DNA of 64,000 bases from Metaclostridioides mangenotii (GTDB lineage Bacteria > Bacillota > Clostridia > Peptostreptococcales > Peptostreptococcaceae). The notes under the pieces were generated by a model. The model searched no databases, was not told where the DNA came from, and saw only the letters and a program-made list of their open reading frames with translations. The position numbers were made by a program, and so were the translations under genes. This document shows positions 52,301 to 61,916 of this stretch, in pieces; position 1 is the stretch's first letter; each line of letters begins with the position of its first letter. The stretch lies in the NCBI RefSeq assembly GCF_018917235.1, contig NZ_JAHLOF010000003.1, positions 248,001 to 312,000 of the forward strand, given 5' to 3'.

Positions 52301-53521
52301 TTATTTACCTTGGTTAACATATATATCCCTTGAAGCTCCAAGCCCAGCTGCAAAACATATTGCTAAGATTGCCAGAAGCATTATAAGTGGCATAGTCCAC
52401 CCATTTGATATATCGTGTAAATATCCAAACAACATAGGGCCACAAGCAGCTAGTAAATATCCTACTGATTGAGCCATTCCAGAAAGCCTTGCAGCTTCAT
52501 CAACACTAAGTGTTCTAAGGTTGAAAAACATCATAGAAAGTCCTAATTTAACTCCTCCACCTACACCTAACAAAATAACACAAATATAGGCATAATTTAA
52601 ATTTCCACTAAGTAGACCCAAAATTCCTATAAGTGCACAAACTGTACCGATAATAACTAAAAAACGCTGATTTGATCTTCTTCCCGCAATTATCGATATT
52701 ATAAAAGTAACAGGAATGAATGCTATCTGTAATAATGAAAGCATGAGTCCAGCTTGGCTTGAAGCCATACCTCTATCAATTAAGATTTCTGGAAGCCAAG
52801 CAACCATTGAGTAAAACAATAAGGATTGAAGGCCCATATATATACTTACTTGCCAAGCTAAAGGCGATTTCCATAAACTAACTTTTATATTTTCCTTGTC
52901 TTCATTATTTACTGATTTTTGATTTCGTTTTAATTGAGGAATCCAAATTGCCATTGCCACAAAGCTCAGTATAATCCAAATCCCCAAAGAGCCAGACCAA
53001 CCAAAACTTAACGCAATAGGAACACTTACACCAGAAGCAATAGCACCAAACGCATTCATCGATACTGTATAGATTCCCGTCATAGTACCAATTTTTTCTG
53101 GAAAATCTAACTTAACTAAACTTGGTAAAAGTACATTACATACTGAAATTGATAGACCAATTATTGCTGTCCCTAAAAATAATCCTATACTTCCAGCAAC
53201 TGAACGTATTGTTATTCCAATAGTTAAAAAAACTATAGATGAAAATATGGTAAGTCTCGTACCGTATTTGTTAGCTAAGTTTGGTGCAAATGGGGAAAAT
53301 AAAGCAAACGCTAATAATGGTAACGTCGTAATCATTCCTGCCAATGTATTTGAAATTCCAAGGTCATCCCTAATATATGATACTAATGGTCCAACAGAAG
53401 TTATTGGTGCTCGTAGATTAGCTGCAATAAGTACAACCCCTAAAATCAATGCTAAATAAGCAGATTTTGTATTTATATAGTTAACTAAATTTTTAGTAGT
53501 TTTATTACTTAATTCATTCAT
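52301..53521 (-). CDS. MFS transporter, CynX/NimT family
   Basis: 406 residues, twelve membrane helices. RAPITSVGPLVSYIRDDLGIS near 38-58 and TLPLLAFALFSPFAPNLANKYG near 66 are typical of the CynX/YeaN (cyanate/nitroimidazole-related) MFS branch. It lies 24 bases after a GntR-family regulator gene, in the same direction, so the regulator probably controls it. GAAGGAG precedes the ATG. Substrate unknown. Members in this branch carry organic anions or 2-nitroimidazole. Confidence 0.85.
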   Translation of the reverse strand: MNELSNKTTKNLVNYINTKSAYLALILGVVLIAANLRAPITSVGPLVSYIRDDLGISNTLAGMITTLPLLAFALFSPFAPNLANKYGTRLTIFSSIVFLTIGITIRSVAGSIGLFLGTAIIGLSISVCNVLLPSLVKLDFPEKIGTMTGIYTVSMNAFGAIASGVSVPIALSFGWSGSLGIWIILSFVAMAIWIPQLKRNQKSVNNEDKENIKVSLWKSPLAWQVSIYMGLQSLLFYSMVAWLPEILIDRGMASSQAGLMLSLLQIAFIPVTFIISIIAGRRSNQRFLVIIGTVCALIGILGLLSGNLNYAYICVILLGVGGGVKLGLSMMFFNLRTLSVDEAARLSGMAQSVGYLLAACGPMLFGYLHDISNGWTMPLIMLLAILAICFAAGLGASRDIYVNQGK

Positions 53522-53545
53522 ATTAACACTCCTTCAAAGGCATGT

Positions 53546-54238
53546 TTAATCATTCATCATTGTACTAAATGCCTTTTTTGATTTATTTAAATATTCATTG
53601 ACACTGTCTAGAGCTAACTGAGGATTTCTATTTTTAATTGCATCAAATAAATCAATGTGAAGTTCATTTTCAAAAGTCCCTTTGCTTCTCATTTGCATTA
53701 CTTCATCTATAGATTTTTGTAAGCCATCTGTAATATGCTCATATAGTTCGATAAACATTTTGTTATGTGTAGCCTTGACAATGGACTTGTGAAATATAAT
53801 ATCTTTTTGAGTAAATTTATAAGGATCATTACTAGCTGCAGCTATTTTGCAATCATCTAAGCAATTTTCAATGTATTTTAAATCCTCATCAGTCCTTTTA
53901 ATAGCTGCAAGTTGAGATGCTTCTCTCTCTAATCCCAAACGTACTTCTAAAATTTCAAATAGATCACTCTTTTGAATCTCATTTTCTAATACTAATCCCA
54001 ACTTACTATTTGATTTTACAGTCGTTCCTATACCTTGTCTCGTTTCAAGTAAACCTATGTGAACAAGAGACTGTACTGCCTCTCTAAGTGTATTTCTACT
54101 TACATCAAATTTAACCATTAATTCTGGCTCTGGTGGAATCTTTTCTCCAACCCTCCATTGGCCGCTCTCTATCATGTATTCAATCTGACCAGTAACTTGT
54201 CCTACTAAAGTCAAACGACTTGCTTTTTTAATATTCAT
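53546..54238 (-). CDS. GntR/FadR family transcriptional regulator
   Basis: 230 residues. N-terminal winged HTH (QIEYMIESGQWRVGEKIPPE near 14-33, LMVKFDVSRNTLREAVQSL near 37-55, GIGTTV near 68), then an all-helical FCD domain with conserved Asp and His metal-ligand candidates (FHKSIVKATHN near 142, HIDLFDAIKN near 190). The ATG at 54238 has AAGGAG at correct spacing. The frame is open seven codons further without one. Two-gene unit with the CynX-like transporter. Confidence 0.88.
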   Translation of the reverse strand: MNIKKASRLTLVGQVTGQIEYMIESGQWRVGEKIPPEPELMVKFDVSRNTLREAVQSLVHIGLLETRQGIGTTVKSNSKLGLVLENEIQKSDLFEILEVRLGLEREASQLAAIKRTDEDLKYIENCLDDCKIAAASNDPYKFTQKDIIFHKSIVKATHNKMFIELYEHITDGLQKSIDEVMQMRSKGTFENELHIDLFDAIKNRNPQLALDSVNEYLNKSKKAFSTMMND

Positions 54239-54350
54239 ATTATTACTCCTTTCAAACATAGGATGATCATATTATTATATTATCATACCAATTTTTATTT
54301 GTATATATTTTAATTTAATATTATTATTAAATCTAATACAAATATAAAAA

Positions 54351-54375
54351 ACAGTGCTCTAACTTAGAGCACTGT
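54351..54375 (-). terminator. Terminator of the MarR/MFS operon
   Basis: ACAGTGCTCTAA and TTAGAGCACTGT pair, with TTTTTTAT following on the minus strand. Confidence 0.9.
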
Positions 54376-54433
54376 CTTTAACATAATAATTAATTTCTAA
54401 CTTATTTCCATTATATAATTAAAAACATCTTCA

Positions 54434-55654
54434 TTATTCATCTGCACAGTGTCTAAGACTTGGAACAAGCATAGTAAACACTGCAATAAACATAGTTGCT
54501 ATTCCTGAAATAAAAAACCATCGTTCAACTCCTATTACCTCAGCAAAAGCCCCTGCTAACATAAGTCCAATAGGCATCGCAAACATAGTCAAACTAGATG
54601 TGAGAGATAGTACTCTCCCTAAATATTCAGATTCGAATTTCATCTGAAATATTGAAGTCTTAACACCTGTAAAAAACGGAACTGAAGCACCCATTATAGA
54701 AGAAATTACTGCAAATATTTTAAATCCACTAGCTGGTAGCGTCCCAATAATTATTAGTCCTATACCGTATACTGCAATTGACCTGCCTAATGACTTTGAT
54801 TTGTTAATCTTGCTACCAATTAAACCTAGTAAAAATGATCCTAAGAACGAGCCTAATGAAAATGCTATCTCAACTATACTAGAATCAAATGTATCTCCTT
54901 GAAAGTAAGTCATTGTAATTAAAGGATATAGATTACCCATCGGGAAGTAAATTATTGCATATACAGCCCCAATAATAACTAATGTCATCATTCCTGGGCT
55001 TTGGCGAAGAACATTTACTCCTTCTTTAAACTCAGTTATAAATCCATCTTTACTTTCACCTTCACTCTTCCTTATATCCGGAACCTTTATAAATATCAGC
55101 ATAGTAATAGCAAATGCTGCTCCTACTATATCTAAAAATACAATAATATGTAGATCCCATATGCTGTATAAAAGTGCAGCAATAGCCGGACTTATTAAAT
55201 AAGACATCGAAGTAAAACCTTGTGAATATCCAGCATATTTTGTCAGTTTATCCTTTGGAACAATTGCTGGTGTAACAGCCTGCAACGATGGATTGTGGAA
55301 AGCTGATCCAATCGATCTTCCAAACAGTATAACCATAATAAACCATACCGGTATATCTCCAAATGATCCAACTACAACTAGTAAAAAAGTCAAGAATGCT
55401 ATTGATGCATCAGATATAATCATAATTTTTTTTCGGTTGTATCTATCTATAAAGACGCCAGCAAAAGTTCCTATTATAGCTTGTGGTAAGTATCCAATTA
55501 AAGTGGCAAATGTTAAAACTGCCGCTGACCCCGTTTTATCTATTAAATACCAAATAATTGCCATTTGTATTATTGCACTTGTTAAAATTGATACTGCTTG
55601 ACCTGTCCATAGAATTAAAAACTCTTTTTGCCATTTTTCTATTTTCTGTCCCAT
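54434..55654 (-). CDS. MFS efflux transporter, MefA/macrolide-efflux-like group
   Basis: 406 residues from the ATG at 55654, chosen over a GTG seven codons upstream because AAAGGAAA precedes it. Twelve helices. Motifs FLILWTGQAVSILTSAII near 12, GTFAGVFIDRYNRKKIMI near 62 and AFHNPSLQAVTPAIVPKDKL near 115 are typical of MefA/TetV-type drug exporters. It follows the MarR-family regulator gene after 24 bases, so it is likely derepressed by the drug that the regulator senses. Substrate unknown. Confidence 0.88.
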   Translation of the reverse strand: MGQKIEKWQKEFLILWTGQAVSILTSAIIQMAIIWYLIDKTGSAAVLTFATLIGYLPQAIIGTFAGVFIDRYNRKKIMIISDASIAFLTFLLVVVGSFGDIPVWFIMVILFGRSIGSAFHNPSLQAVTPAIVPKDKLTKYAGYSQGFTSMSYLISPAIAALLYSIWDLHIIVFLDIVGAAFAITMLIFIKVPDIRKSEGESKDGFITEFKEGVNVLRQSPGMMTLVIIGAVYAIIYFPMGNLYPLITMTYFQGDTFDSSIVEIAFSLGSFLGSFLLGLIGSKINKSKSLGRSIAVYGIGLIIIGTLPASGFKIFAVISSIMGASVPFFTGVKTSIFQMKFESEYLGRVLSLTSSLTMFAMPIGLMLAGAFAEVIGVERWFFISGIATMFIAVFTMLVPSLRHCADE

Positions 55655-55678
55655 ATTAATTCTGTTTCCTTTCACTTT

Positions 55679-56149
55679 CTAAAAGTATAAGCCCTTCTTC
55701 TCCGTTATTTCTAAAAGATTTGTACTTTTCACAGCTCTAGTTAAAATATCTAGGCTATCAAGTACACACTCTCTTTTTTCTTTAGGGATATTATTAAAAA
55801 TACTATCGTAGTAGTTTTCCATACTATCTTCAATTTTTTTATACAGTTTATCTCCATGTTCAGTTAGTTCAATTGTAACATATCTTCTATTCTCTTCATC
55901 TAAATCTCGCTTCACTAAATTAGATTCAACGAGCCTATTTATTGTTCTACTCATGGTACTTTTATCTAACAGCAGTATATCAGAAAGTTCCACTAATGAA
56001 ACTTTTTTCTGTCTCCCAATCTCAACTATAGCATGGCATTGAGCTGTAGTAATTCCACAGCATGATGCATCGCTTTTTTCCAGTAAATCTAAATTTCTTA
56101 GTAGTATTCTAATCAGCTCTCTAAGGCTACTACTTTCTTGTTCTTTCAT
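55679..56149 (-). CDS. MarR family transcriptional regulator
   Basis: 156 residues. Winged HTH: VSLVELSDILLLDKSTMSRT near 56 as recognition helix, VESNLVKRDLDEENRRYVTI near 80 as wing. Cys30 and Cys31 near CCGITTAQCHAI may be redox-active, as in some MarR proteins. GAGGTG precedes the ATG, and a palindromic operator lies 33-49 bases upstream. It would repress itself and the MFS exporter that follows. Confidence 0.9.
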   Translation of the reverse strand: MKEQESSSLRELIRILLRNLDLLEKSDASCCGITTAQCHAIVEIGRQKKVSLVELSDILLLDKSTMSRTINRLVESNLVKRDLDEENRRYVTIELTEHGDKLYKKIEDSMENYYDSIFNNIPKEKRECVLDSLDILTRAVKSTNLLEITEKKGLYF

Positions 56150-56181
56150 CTCATCACCTCTTATATATATTAATATACAAC

Positions 56182-56198
56182 TGTTGCATAATACAACA
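56182..56198. promoter_or_regulatory. Operator of the MarR/MFS operon
   Basis: TGTTGCATAATACAACA is a near-perfect inverted repeat (one mismatch pair), matching the TTGC-type MarR operators. It overlaps the likely promoter, 33 bases before the MarR start. Confidence 0.6.
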
Positions 56199-56351
56199 AT
56201 TTTATAAATAAATTATATAATGTAATCAACCAAGCGGTAATTCTATGGATTAATTTATAAAAACAGCAATGCTTATAAAAGATCGATAATGTACTCAATC
56301 TTAAATCTAGGGTTAAAGTTTTAATTAGATAAATTTATTCAGTATACGCTA

Positions 56352-56379
56352 TTGACTTATATTTTATATTTTATATAAT
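56352..56379 (+). promoter_or_regulatory. Promoter of the MATE gene
   Basis: TTGACT (56352-56357) and TATAAT (56374-56379) at 16-base spacing. Predicted start near 56386, giving a leader of about 125 bases. Confidence 0.7.
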
Positions 56380-56385
56380 ATAATG

Positions 56386-56510
56386 AAGTACAAAATAAAA
56401 TACACCTTATAACAATTCCGCCGGGAATTGTGAAGTATAAGGAAAAAGATTGCGTGGTAGGCCTTGAAATGCATCAAGGTTCTACCTTTTTTTATTTTTA
56501 GGAGGTTTTT
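56386..56510 (+). promoter_or_regulatory. Structured leader with intrinsic terminator upstream of MATE gene
   Basis: The leader folds into two parts. First, CCTTATA (56405-56411) with TATAAGG (56436-56442) enclosing a perfect hairpin ACAATTCC/GGAATTGT with loop GCCG. Second, after an A-rich linker, a terminator: GGTAGGCCTTGA (56456-56467) with TCAAGGTTCTACC (56474-56486) and seven T (56487-56493). The AGGAGG ribosome site follows at 56500. The plan, a 5' domain plus terminator before the gene, is that of a riboswitch or other attenuator. It matches no family I know (guanidine, ZTP, fluoride, preQ1 and yybP motifs were considered). The ATG at 56383 lies before the predicted start, so a leader peptide is unlikely. 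Confidence 0.6.
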
Positions 56511-57842
56511 ATGAATACATTATTGACTAATCCATCAAGCACAAAAAAAGTATTCTGGAAGTATGCAATCCCCGGAATAGGTGCACTTTTATTTAATTCA
56601 TTGTATATTGTAGTTGATGGTATTTTTGTATCAAAAATGCTTGGAAGAATTGCACTTGCAAGTGTTACAGTTGTAGTACCCGTAGTTGAAATCCTGATAG
56701 CTCTAAGTATGTTAATTTCAGTTGGCGCTGGAGTTATTATTTCAAAATATCAAGGAGAAGGAGATTTAATATCTGCCAGAAAATATTTTAATATTTCTTT
56801 CTGGATGTTGATAGTTGTTTCATTGATATTATTAATATCATCGATTGTATTTCACAACCCAATTATTTCGATACTGGGTTCAACACCAGATACTCATGAA
56901 GAAATCAAAAAATATTTCCTTTGGTTTATAGTATTTTCACCATTTTTTATGTTGAACTACGGATTGTGTACATGGCTTAGAAATGATCAAAGACCAAATT
57001 TAGTCATGATAACTCAAATTATAGGAGCTGTCTTAAATATTGCTCTAGACTGGCTGTTTATGGGACCGTTAAATATGGGAATTGCAGGTGCTGCAATTGC
57101 AACAGGGTTGGGTCCTGTTGTAGGAGTATCTCTTATGCTTCCACATATTTTACGCAAAAAAGGTAATTTATATTTTGAAAAAGTGAAGATTCGTATTAAA
57201 GACATTAATATCATTACTCTAAAAGGTATCCCCTCTTTTGCTATGGAATTTGCTTTAGGTTTGACAACTTTATTCTGTAATATAGCAATTGCTAATCACT
57301 TAGGCTCACTGGGGCTTGCAACATATGGAATAATTGGATATATATCTTTAATAGCACTATCCCTGTTTTTAGGAATGTCACAAGGAACGCAACCATTAAT
57401 AAGTTATTATTTCGGAGCTAAAAAAATTGAACTTGTAACTAGATTAGTTAAAATAGGCACTACTTCTTGTGCTATTATAGGTTTAATTACATTTGTATTC
57501 TTAGTACTATTTAAACAGATTCCAATTAATATCTTTGCGCAAAATAATGATATTTCATTAAAAGAAATGACAAGTAGGGCAATTAATATTTACTTTTTTG
57601 CACTATTTGCATCTGGTATAAATATTTATATTTCTTCAGCTTTACAATCTGTGGAAAGATGGATTCCTTCAATATTCATCTCTTTAAGTCGTTGTTTTAT
57701 TATTTTAGTCCCTCTATTATTAATTTTACCTAATATATTTGGTAAGAATAGTTTATGGATCTGTGTTCCCTTAGCTGAAATATTTACTATTTTTTTAACT
57801 GTTAAATTGTGGGTTAAATACGGTATAAAGAATATTATTTAA
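56511..57842 (+). CDS. MATE family multidrug/cation antiporter
   Basis: 443 residues, twelve membrane helices. The first signature AIPGIGALLFNSLYIVVDGI near 19 and the repeat-2 helix IPSFAMEFALGLTTLFCNI near 238 mark the two MATE halves, and the NQ-type VGAGVIISKYQGEGD near 67 is a family motif. It exports cationic or drug-like compounds using Na+ or H+. Expression is predicted to be governed by the leader with a terminator upstream, so it is likely inducible by its own substrate or a related metabolite. AGGAGG precedes the ATG. Confidence 0.9.
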   Translation: MNTLLTNPSSTKKVFWKYAIPGIGALLFNSLYIVVDGIFVSKMLGRIALASVTVVVPVVEILIALSMLISVGAGVIISKYQGEGDLISARKYFNISFWMLIVVSLILLISSIVFHNPIISILGSTPDTHEEIKKYFLWFIVFSPFFMLNYGLCTWLRNDQRPNLVMITQIIGAVLNIALDWLFMGPLNMGIAGAAIATGLGPVVGVSLMLPHILRKKGNLYFEKVKIRIKDINIITLKGIPSFAMEFALGLTTLFCNIAIANHLGSLGLATYGIIGYISLIALSLFLGMSQGTQPLISYYFGAKKIELVTRLVKIGTTSCAIIGLITFVFLVLFKQIPINIFAQNNDISLKEMTSRAINIYFFALFASGINIYISSALQSVERWIPSIFISLSRCFIILVPLLLILPNIFGKNSLWICVPLAEIFTIFLTVKLWVKYGIKNII

Positions 57843-57851
57843 ATAATAAAA

Positions 57852-57899
57852 AATAATTATTAACTCCGCCGAATCTACGGTCTGGAGTTAATAATTATT
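57852..57899. terminator. Bidirectional terminator between MATE and lrgB
   Basis: AATAATTATTAACTCC and GGAGTTAATAATTATT form a 16-base perfect stem with inner CCG/CGG pairs. T-rich flanks on the minus strand are strong (TTTTTTATTATTT), serving lrgB 70 bases away. The plus side serves the MATE gene. Confidence 0.85.
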
Positions 57900-57969
57900 T
57901 ACTAAACTTTAATCGTTATATTTTTGTATTATCACATTTTTTCTTTTATAAGTTAAATCTTATATTAAT

Positions 57970-58659
57970 TTATAATATAAAAGTGCTTACTATTGGTACA
58001 ACAATGACGACTATAACACCTACAACAACTAATGCTATACTTGCCATTGATGCCTCTACACTTCCCATCTCGTTAGCAACCGCTGCACCAAGAGAATGTC
58101 CACTAGTTCCTAAAGCCAAACCTTTAGCTATTGGTTCAGTTATATTACATAGCTTCAACATCTTACTGCCCAAAGCGTATATAATCACGGCATTTAATAT
58201 ACATGCTAAAGATGTGATTTCTGCGACTCCACCGATAGAAGTAGAAACTGGCATTGCAATCGCTGTTGTTGCTGCTTGCGGAAGCATAGATGCAATTATT
58301 TGTGGTCCAAGGCTAAAAGTTGTAGCTACAAAATAAATGCCTACAACAGCAGCTACTGTCCCAAATGTAATTCCACTCATAATTTGAACGAAGTATTTTT
58401 TTAAAACATCTCTTCTTTTATATAATGGAATAGCAAAACAAGCTGTTGCTGGATCTAGGAAGAAACTAATCATTTTTCCACCTTGGTTATAATCCTCATA
58501 GCTAAATCCCGTTGTTTTTAAAAATACAATACCTAGCACCATACCTACAAATAATGGCGCAAATAAGAAAAATCCATTTGTTTTCTTAAATAAAAATTTT
58601 CCTATAGAAAATGAAATCAATGTGACTAAAATACCGAAGAATGGAGTCATTGTACTCAT
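57970..58659 (-). CDS. lrgB: LrgB/PftB family membrane protein
   Basis: 229 residues, six to seven membrane helices. The LrgB/CidB signatures are [20 protein letters not shown] near 66 and [20 protein letters not shown] near 116, with [16 protein letters not shown] near 182. With LrgA it acts as a holin-like regulator of murein hydrolases in Staphylococcus, or as the pyruvate transporter PftAB (YsbAB) in Bacillus. One base separates it from lrgA. The adjacent LytST system fits either role, and pyruvate import is well supported in Bacillus. Confidence 0.9.
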   Translation of the reverse strand: MSTMTPFFGILVTLISFSIGKFLFKKTNGFFLFAPLFVGMVLGIVFLKTTGFSYEDYNQGGKMISFFLDPATACFAIPLYKRRDVLKKYFVQIMSGITFGTVAAVVGIYFVATTFSLGPQIIASMLPQAATTAIAMPVSTSIGGVAEITSLACILNAVIIYALGSKMLKLCNITEPIAKGLALGTSGHSLGAAVANEMGSVEASMASIALVVVGVIVVIVVPIVSTFIL

Positions 58660-58660
58660 A

Positions 58661-59095
58661 CTAATTCACCCCTTCGCTTTGTGGCGCTTTTTCTGGTAGC
58701 TTTACTTTTATACTATCTGGTTTAAACCTAAGAATCATTTGAGTAATCCATCCAGTAAAAGCTAGAAGTAAAAATGTTGAAATTATAATTAGTCCAATAA
58801 TAAGGAATGGATGTTGTGCTAAAATATTAAAAGAATTTATTACTGAAATTCCTGCTGGAACAAATAGAAGACTAATATTATCAACTAGCAAATTCCCTAC
58901 AGATTCTACTTGCTCTAATTTTATAACTTTTGTACAGAGTGCAATAAAAAGTAACATTAAACCGATTACAGAAGATGGCATTACAAATGGTAGCACACCT
59001 TCGATTAATTTTGATATTATCATAATTATAGAAATAATTATTGCTTGATACATATATGAATATACTTTTTTAACTTTTTGTTTTTTATTGTCCAT
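58661..59095 (-). CDS. lrgA: LrgA/CidA family membrane protein
   Basis: 144 residues from the ATG at 59095, chosen because AAAGGGG lies eight bases upstream. An ATG three codons earlier overlaps that site. Four membrane helices. The LrgA signature is [20 protein letters not shown] near 37-56, and [17 protein letters not shown] near 78. It works with LrgB. The 125-base gap from lytT lacks a terminator but contains AT-rich promoter-like sequence, so lrgAB may have its own LytT-driven promoter as well. Confidence 0.9.
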   Translation of the reverse strand: MDNKKQKVKKVYSYMYQAIIISIIMIISKLIEGVLPFVMPSSVIGLMLLFIALCTKVIKLEQVESVGNLLVDNISLLFVPAGISVINSFNILAQHPFLIIGLIIISTFLLLAFTGWITQMILRFKPDSIKVKLPEKAPQSEGVN

Positions 59096-59220
59096 AAGAA
59101 GCATCCCCTTTAACTTTTATTAATTAAATTATAATAAAAAGTTAAGAAAGAAGGACGTTTTCAGAGCGAAATGCGACTTTAACAGTCCCAAATACACAAA
59201 TATTATTCTTAAATTCAACA

Positions 59221-59961
59221 CTAAATTCCGAGCTCTCTTTTAAAATCTTTTATATAAGATCTACTAACGGGAACTTTTAACTTATTTTCCATGGTTACTT
59301 GATATGTATGATTAAACCACGGTTGTATTTCCTTAATAAAATTTTTATTAATTATATATGCTCTATGCACCCTTAAAAACAAAGTCATAGGAAGTTTCTT
59401 TTCATATGTGCTCAAAGCTGTTGTTGTTTGATAACTATCCCTAATAGTATGCACTGTGGTTTTTCCCTCTTCAACTGCAACTGCTACTATTTCCTCAATT
59501 TTTACTACAAAAATACTTTCATTAACTTGAATAGGCAAAGTAGCCATCCCATTTTCTACGCTATTATCAGTTAAACTTTCAAGTGAATGGCTATTTTTTA
59601 GTTCATATTTTTTATATGCTTTGTTTATTGCTTTTCTTATGCGATCTAAATCAAAAGGTTTTAAGATATAGTCTGTAGCATTGAGCTCAAATGCTCTTAT
59701 AGCATGCTCATCATATGCAGTTGCAAAAACAATCATCGGCGGATCTTCTATATTCTGTAATTTTTCTGCTAGACTAAGTCCACTCTCATCCGATAAATGA
59801 ATATCCAAAAATATCAAATCAGGTTTGTTACTCAACATCTTGCCAAGAGCTTCGTCGATTGTCTCTGCATCATAAATATCATTTACTTCCTCACATTGCT
59901 CTAGTAAATAACGAAGTTCATTGCGAGCTAGTGCTTCATCATCAATAATTAATGTTTTCAA
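59221..59961 (-). CDS. lytT: LytT/LytR family response regulator
   Basis: 246 residues: receiver with phosphoacceptor Asp54 in LIFLDIHLSDESG and Lys103 in YILKPFDLDRI, then a LytTR DNA-binding domain from about 148 (IFVVKIEEIVAVAVEEGKTT, LFLRVHRAYIINKNFIKEI, VPVSRSYIKDFKRE). TTG start at 59961 with GGAGG supplied by the last codons of lytS. It would activate lrgAB in response to LytS, as in Staphylococcus and Bacillus. Confidence 0.92.
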   Translation of the reverse strand: MKTLIIDDEALARNELRYLLEQCEEVNDIYDAETIDEALGKMLSNKPDLIFLDIHLSDESGLSLAEKLQNIEDPPMIVFATAYDEHAIRAFELNATDYILKPFDLDRIRKAINKAYKKYELKNSHSLESLTDNSVENGMATLPIQVNESIFVVKIEEIVAVAVEEGKTTVHTIRDSYQTTTALSTYEKKLPMTLFLRVHRAYIINKNFIKEIQPWFNHTYQVTMENKLKVPVSRSYIKDFKRELGI

Positions 59962-59962
59962 T

Positions 59963-61714
59963 CTAAATACCTCCTATTTCTCGTTTAGGTATATCACAAG
60001 ATACTATGGTTCCTGAAGATGAGGTTTCAAATTTTAGTAATGAGCTATCACCAAATAGACTCCTTAATCTATTATTTAAATTTTCAATAGCTGAACCAGT
60101 ACCACTTTCTGATTCTACGACTTCACTTCCTAATTTATCAATTTTTGTTTCATCAATTCCAAAACCATTATCTATTACCTTTAACCTTATATCACTACCC
60201 AAATCTATTACCTCTACCCAAACTTTATTATCTTCTTTTCTAGATCCAAAAGCATGCTTTAATGAATTTTCAACAAGAATTTGAATAATAAACGGCGGAA
60301 GCAAATAATTCTTCATGTAGTCTTCTATTTGAAATTCAACGTTGTACTTATTTGGAAATCTAGCTTGCTCAATTGATAAGTACGCATTAACTTGATCTAA
60401 TTCCTCTTCTAATGTAATTAGATTTCTTCGTGCACCCTGTAAATTTGCTCTAAAGAATTTGCTTAACTGTAACAATAAATTACGCCCTTGCTCACTATCA
60501 ATTCGAATAAGTGCGGAAATAGTATTAATTGCATTAAAAAAGAAATGTGGATTTACTTGGGCTTGTAAAGATTTTATCTCTGCATCTTTCTGTAATTTAT
60601 TTTGAAGTTCAATTTCTCCAAACTCTATTTGGGTTGAGAAAATTTCACCAAGACCTTCTGCCAACTGTCTTTCAACAAACGTCAACTGTGTTTCATCGGT
60701 AAAATACAGTTTAAATGTCCCTACAATTTCTCCACGTGAATGTAGAGGAACAACAATAGCTGCTTTTAATGGGCATCCTTCATGATTACATCCTATTTCA
60801 TGTGGTGAATTAGCGATCTTAATATTTCCAGTTTGTACTGCTGACTTTGATAAATCAGTTAGAATTTTATATGAAGGAATATGATGATCACTCCCCGCCC
60901 CAACATGTGCTAGTATTCGCTTATTATCCGTTATACTTACTGCTGAAACACGAAGAAATTTACGTATATAAGTTGAAGCTTCTTTACAAGATTCTTCATT
61001 TAAGCCAGATCTAAAAAACGGCAAGGTATGGTTTGCTAATTCTAGTACATCATGTGTCTGTACTGCTAATGCACTTTCCTCCTGTCTAAGGGTAGAAGAA
61101 ATAATTGAAAGGAATATACCTGTACCTATTCCGTTTATTAAAATCATCGGCAATGCAATTATTTTCACAAGTGCTAAAGAATCAGCAAGGTTACCTTTAA
61201 ATACAATAATACAAAGCATTTGAATACATTCCATAACGATCCCTGTCAACACACCTTGCTTAACTGACGGAAATTTATTTTTAATCAGTGACTTATTTCC
61301 AAAATATCCTGAAAGTAGACCTACCAAAACTGAAGAAACAAAATACGTATAAGCTGCGTCTCCGCCCTGACATAGACGAACTATTCCAGAAATTACACCT
61401 ACGAAAAATCCAACAAAAGGTCCCCCAATTAAACCAGAAACCCCTATCGTCAGTACTCTTGTGTTAGCGATTGAAGATTGCTCTCCTACAGTTAATAAAA
61501 ATCCTTTGAAAAAGGTACTCTTCCCATTTACTTCTACCCCGGTAAAATTAGAAATTATAGCAAAAATACTAAATATAACAATGAATTTAACTTTTGTAGA
61601 AAGCTTATTTCTATTTTTTAAAAGTACTTTAAAGTAATTTATATTTAATAATATATACGCTAAAATTATAATAAGACCAACTCGCTCAAGTAAAGGAATA
61701 AATAAATTTATCAT
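59963..61714 (-). CDS. lytS: LytS-type sensor histidine kinase
   Basis: 583 residues: six or so N-terminal helices of the 5TM-5TMR_LYT type (to about 210, NFTGVEVNGKST near 56, GGPFVGFFVGVISGIVRL near 97), a GAF domain about 225-360, then the His_kinase/HATPase core with phosphoacceptor His in AQVNPHFFFNAINTISALI near 390 and NSLKHAFGSRKEDN near 485. Family members respond to membrane potential or external pyruvate. GAGGTG precedes the ATG. First gene of the lytST-lrgAB unit. Confidence 0.93.
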   Translation of the reverse strand: MINLFIPLLERVGLIIILAYILLNINYFKVLLKNRNKLSTKVKFIVIFSIFAIISNFTGVEVNGKSTFFKGFLLTVGEQSSIANTRVLTIGVSGLIGGPFVGFFVGVISGIVRLCQGGDAAYTYFVSSVLVGLLSGYFGNKSLIKNKFPSVKQGVLTGIVMECIQMLCIIVFKGNLADSLALVKIIALPMILINGIGTGIFLSIISSTLRQEESALAVQTHDVLELANHTLPFFRSGLNEESCKEASTYIRKFLRVSAVSITDNKRILAHVGAGSDHHIPSYKILTDLSKSAVQTGNIKIANSPHEIGCNHEGCPLKAAIVVPLHSRGEIVGTFKLYFTDETQLTFVERQLAEGLGEIFSTQIEFGEIELQNKLQKDAEIKSLQAQVNPHFFFNAINTISALIRIDSEQGRNLLLQLSKFFRANLQGARRNLITLEEELDQVNAYLSIEQARFPNKYNVEFQIEDYMKNYLLPPFIIQILVENSLKHAFGSRKEDNKVWVEVIDLGSDIRLKVIDNGFGIDETKIDKLGSEVVESESGTGSAIENLNNRLRSLFGDSSLLKFETSSSGTIVSCDIPKREIGGI

Positions 61715-61843
61715 CGTATCACCTCTTTCTTATCCTAAATATCTTATTACTTTTTATAAAATTATATTCAATTATTATATTATACCCAGTATATCATAAT
61801 CATTAATATTCAATTTTTGAGTACATAAACTAAAGTACATAGA

Positions 61844-61886
61844 AAATAAACCACTTACATTTATATTAGATGCAAGTGGTTTATTT
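61844..61886 (-). terminator. Terminator of the second CWB2 gene
   Basis: AAATAAACCACTT and AAGTGGTTTATTT pair, with inner CAT/ATG, 31 bases past the stop. A moderate T-rich tail follows on the minus strand. Confidence 0.75.
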
Positions 61887-61916
61887 TTATTTATAATTTA
61901 TTTGTTGTTAAATAAT

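Larger units (their letters stand above)
56150..56510. other. Divergent region of the MarR/MFS and MATE genes
   Basis: This 361-base gap holds the MarR operator (56182-56198), the MATE promoter (56352-56379) and its structured leader (56386-56510). Between 56200 and 56350 I see only AT-rich sequence. Confidence 0.6.

Noticed and set aside
56383-56412. Leader peptide MKYKIKYTL before the MATE gene
   Set aside because: The ATG lies 3 bases before the predicted transcription start and has no ribosome site, so it is probably not translated.
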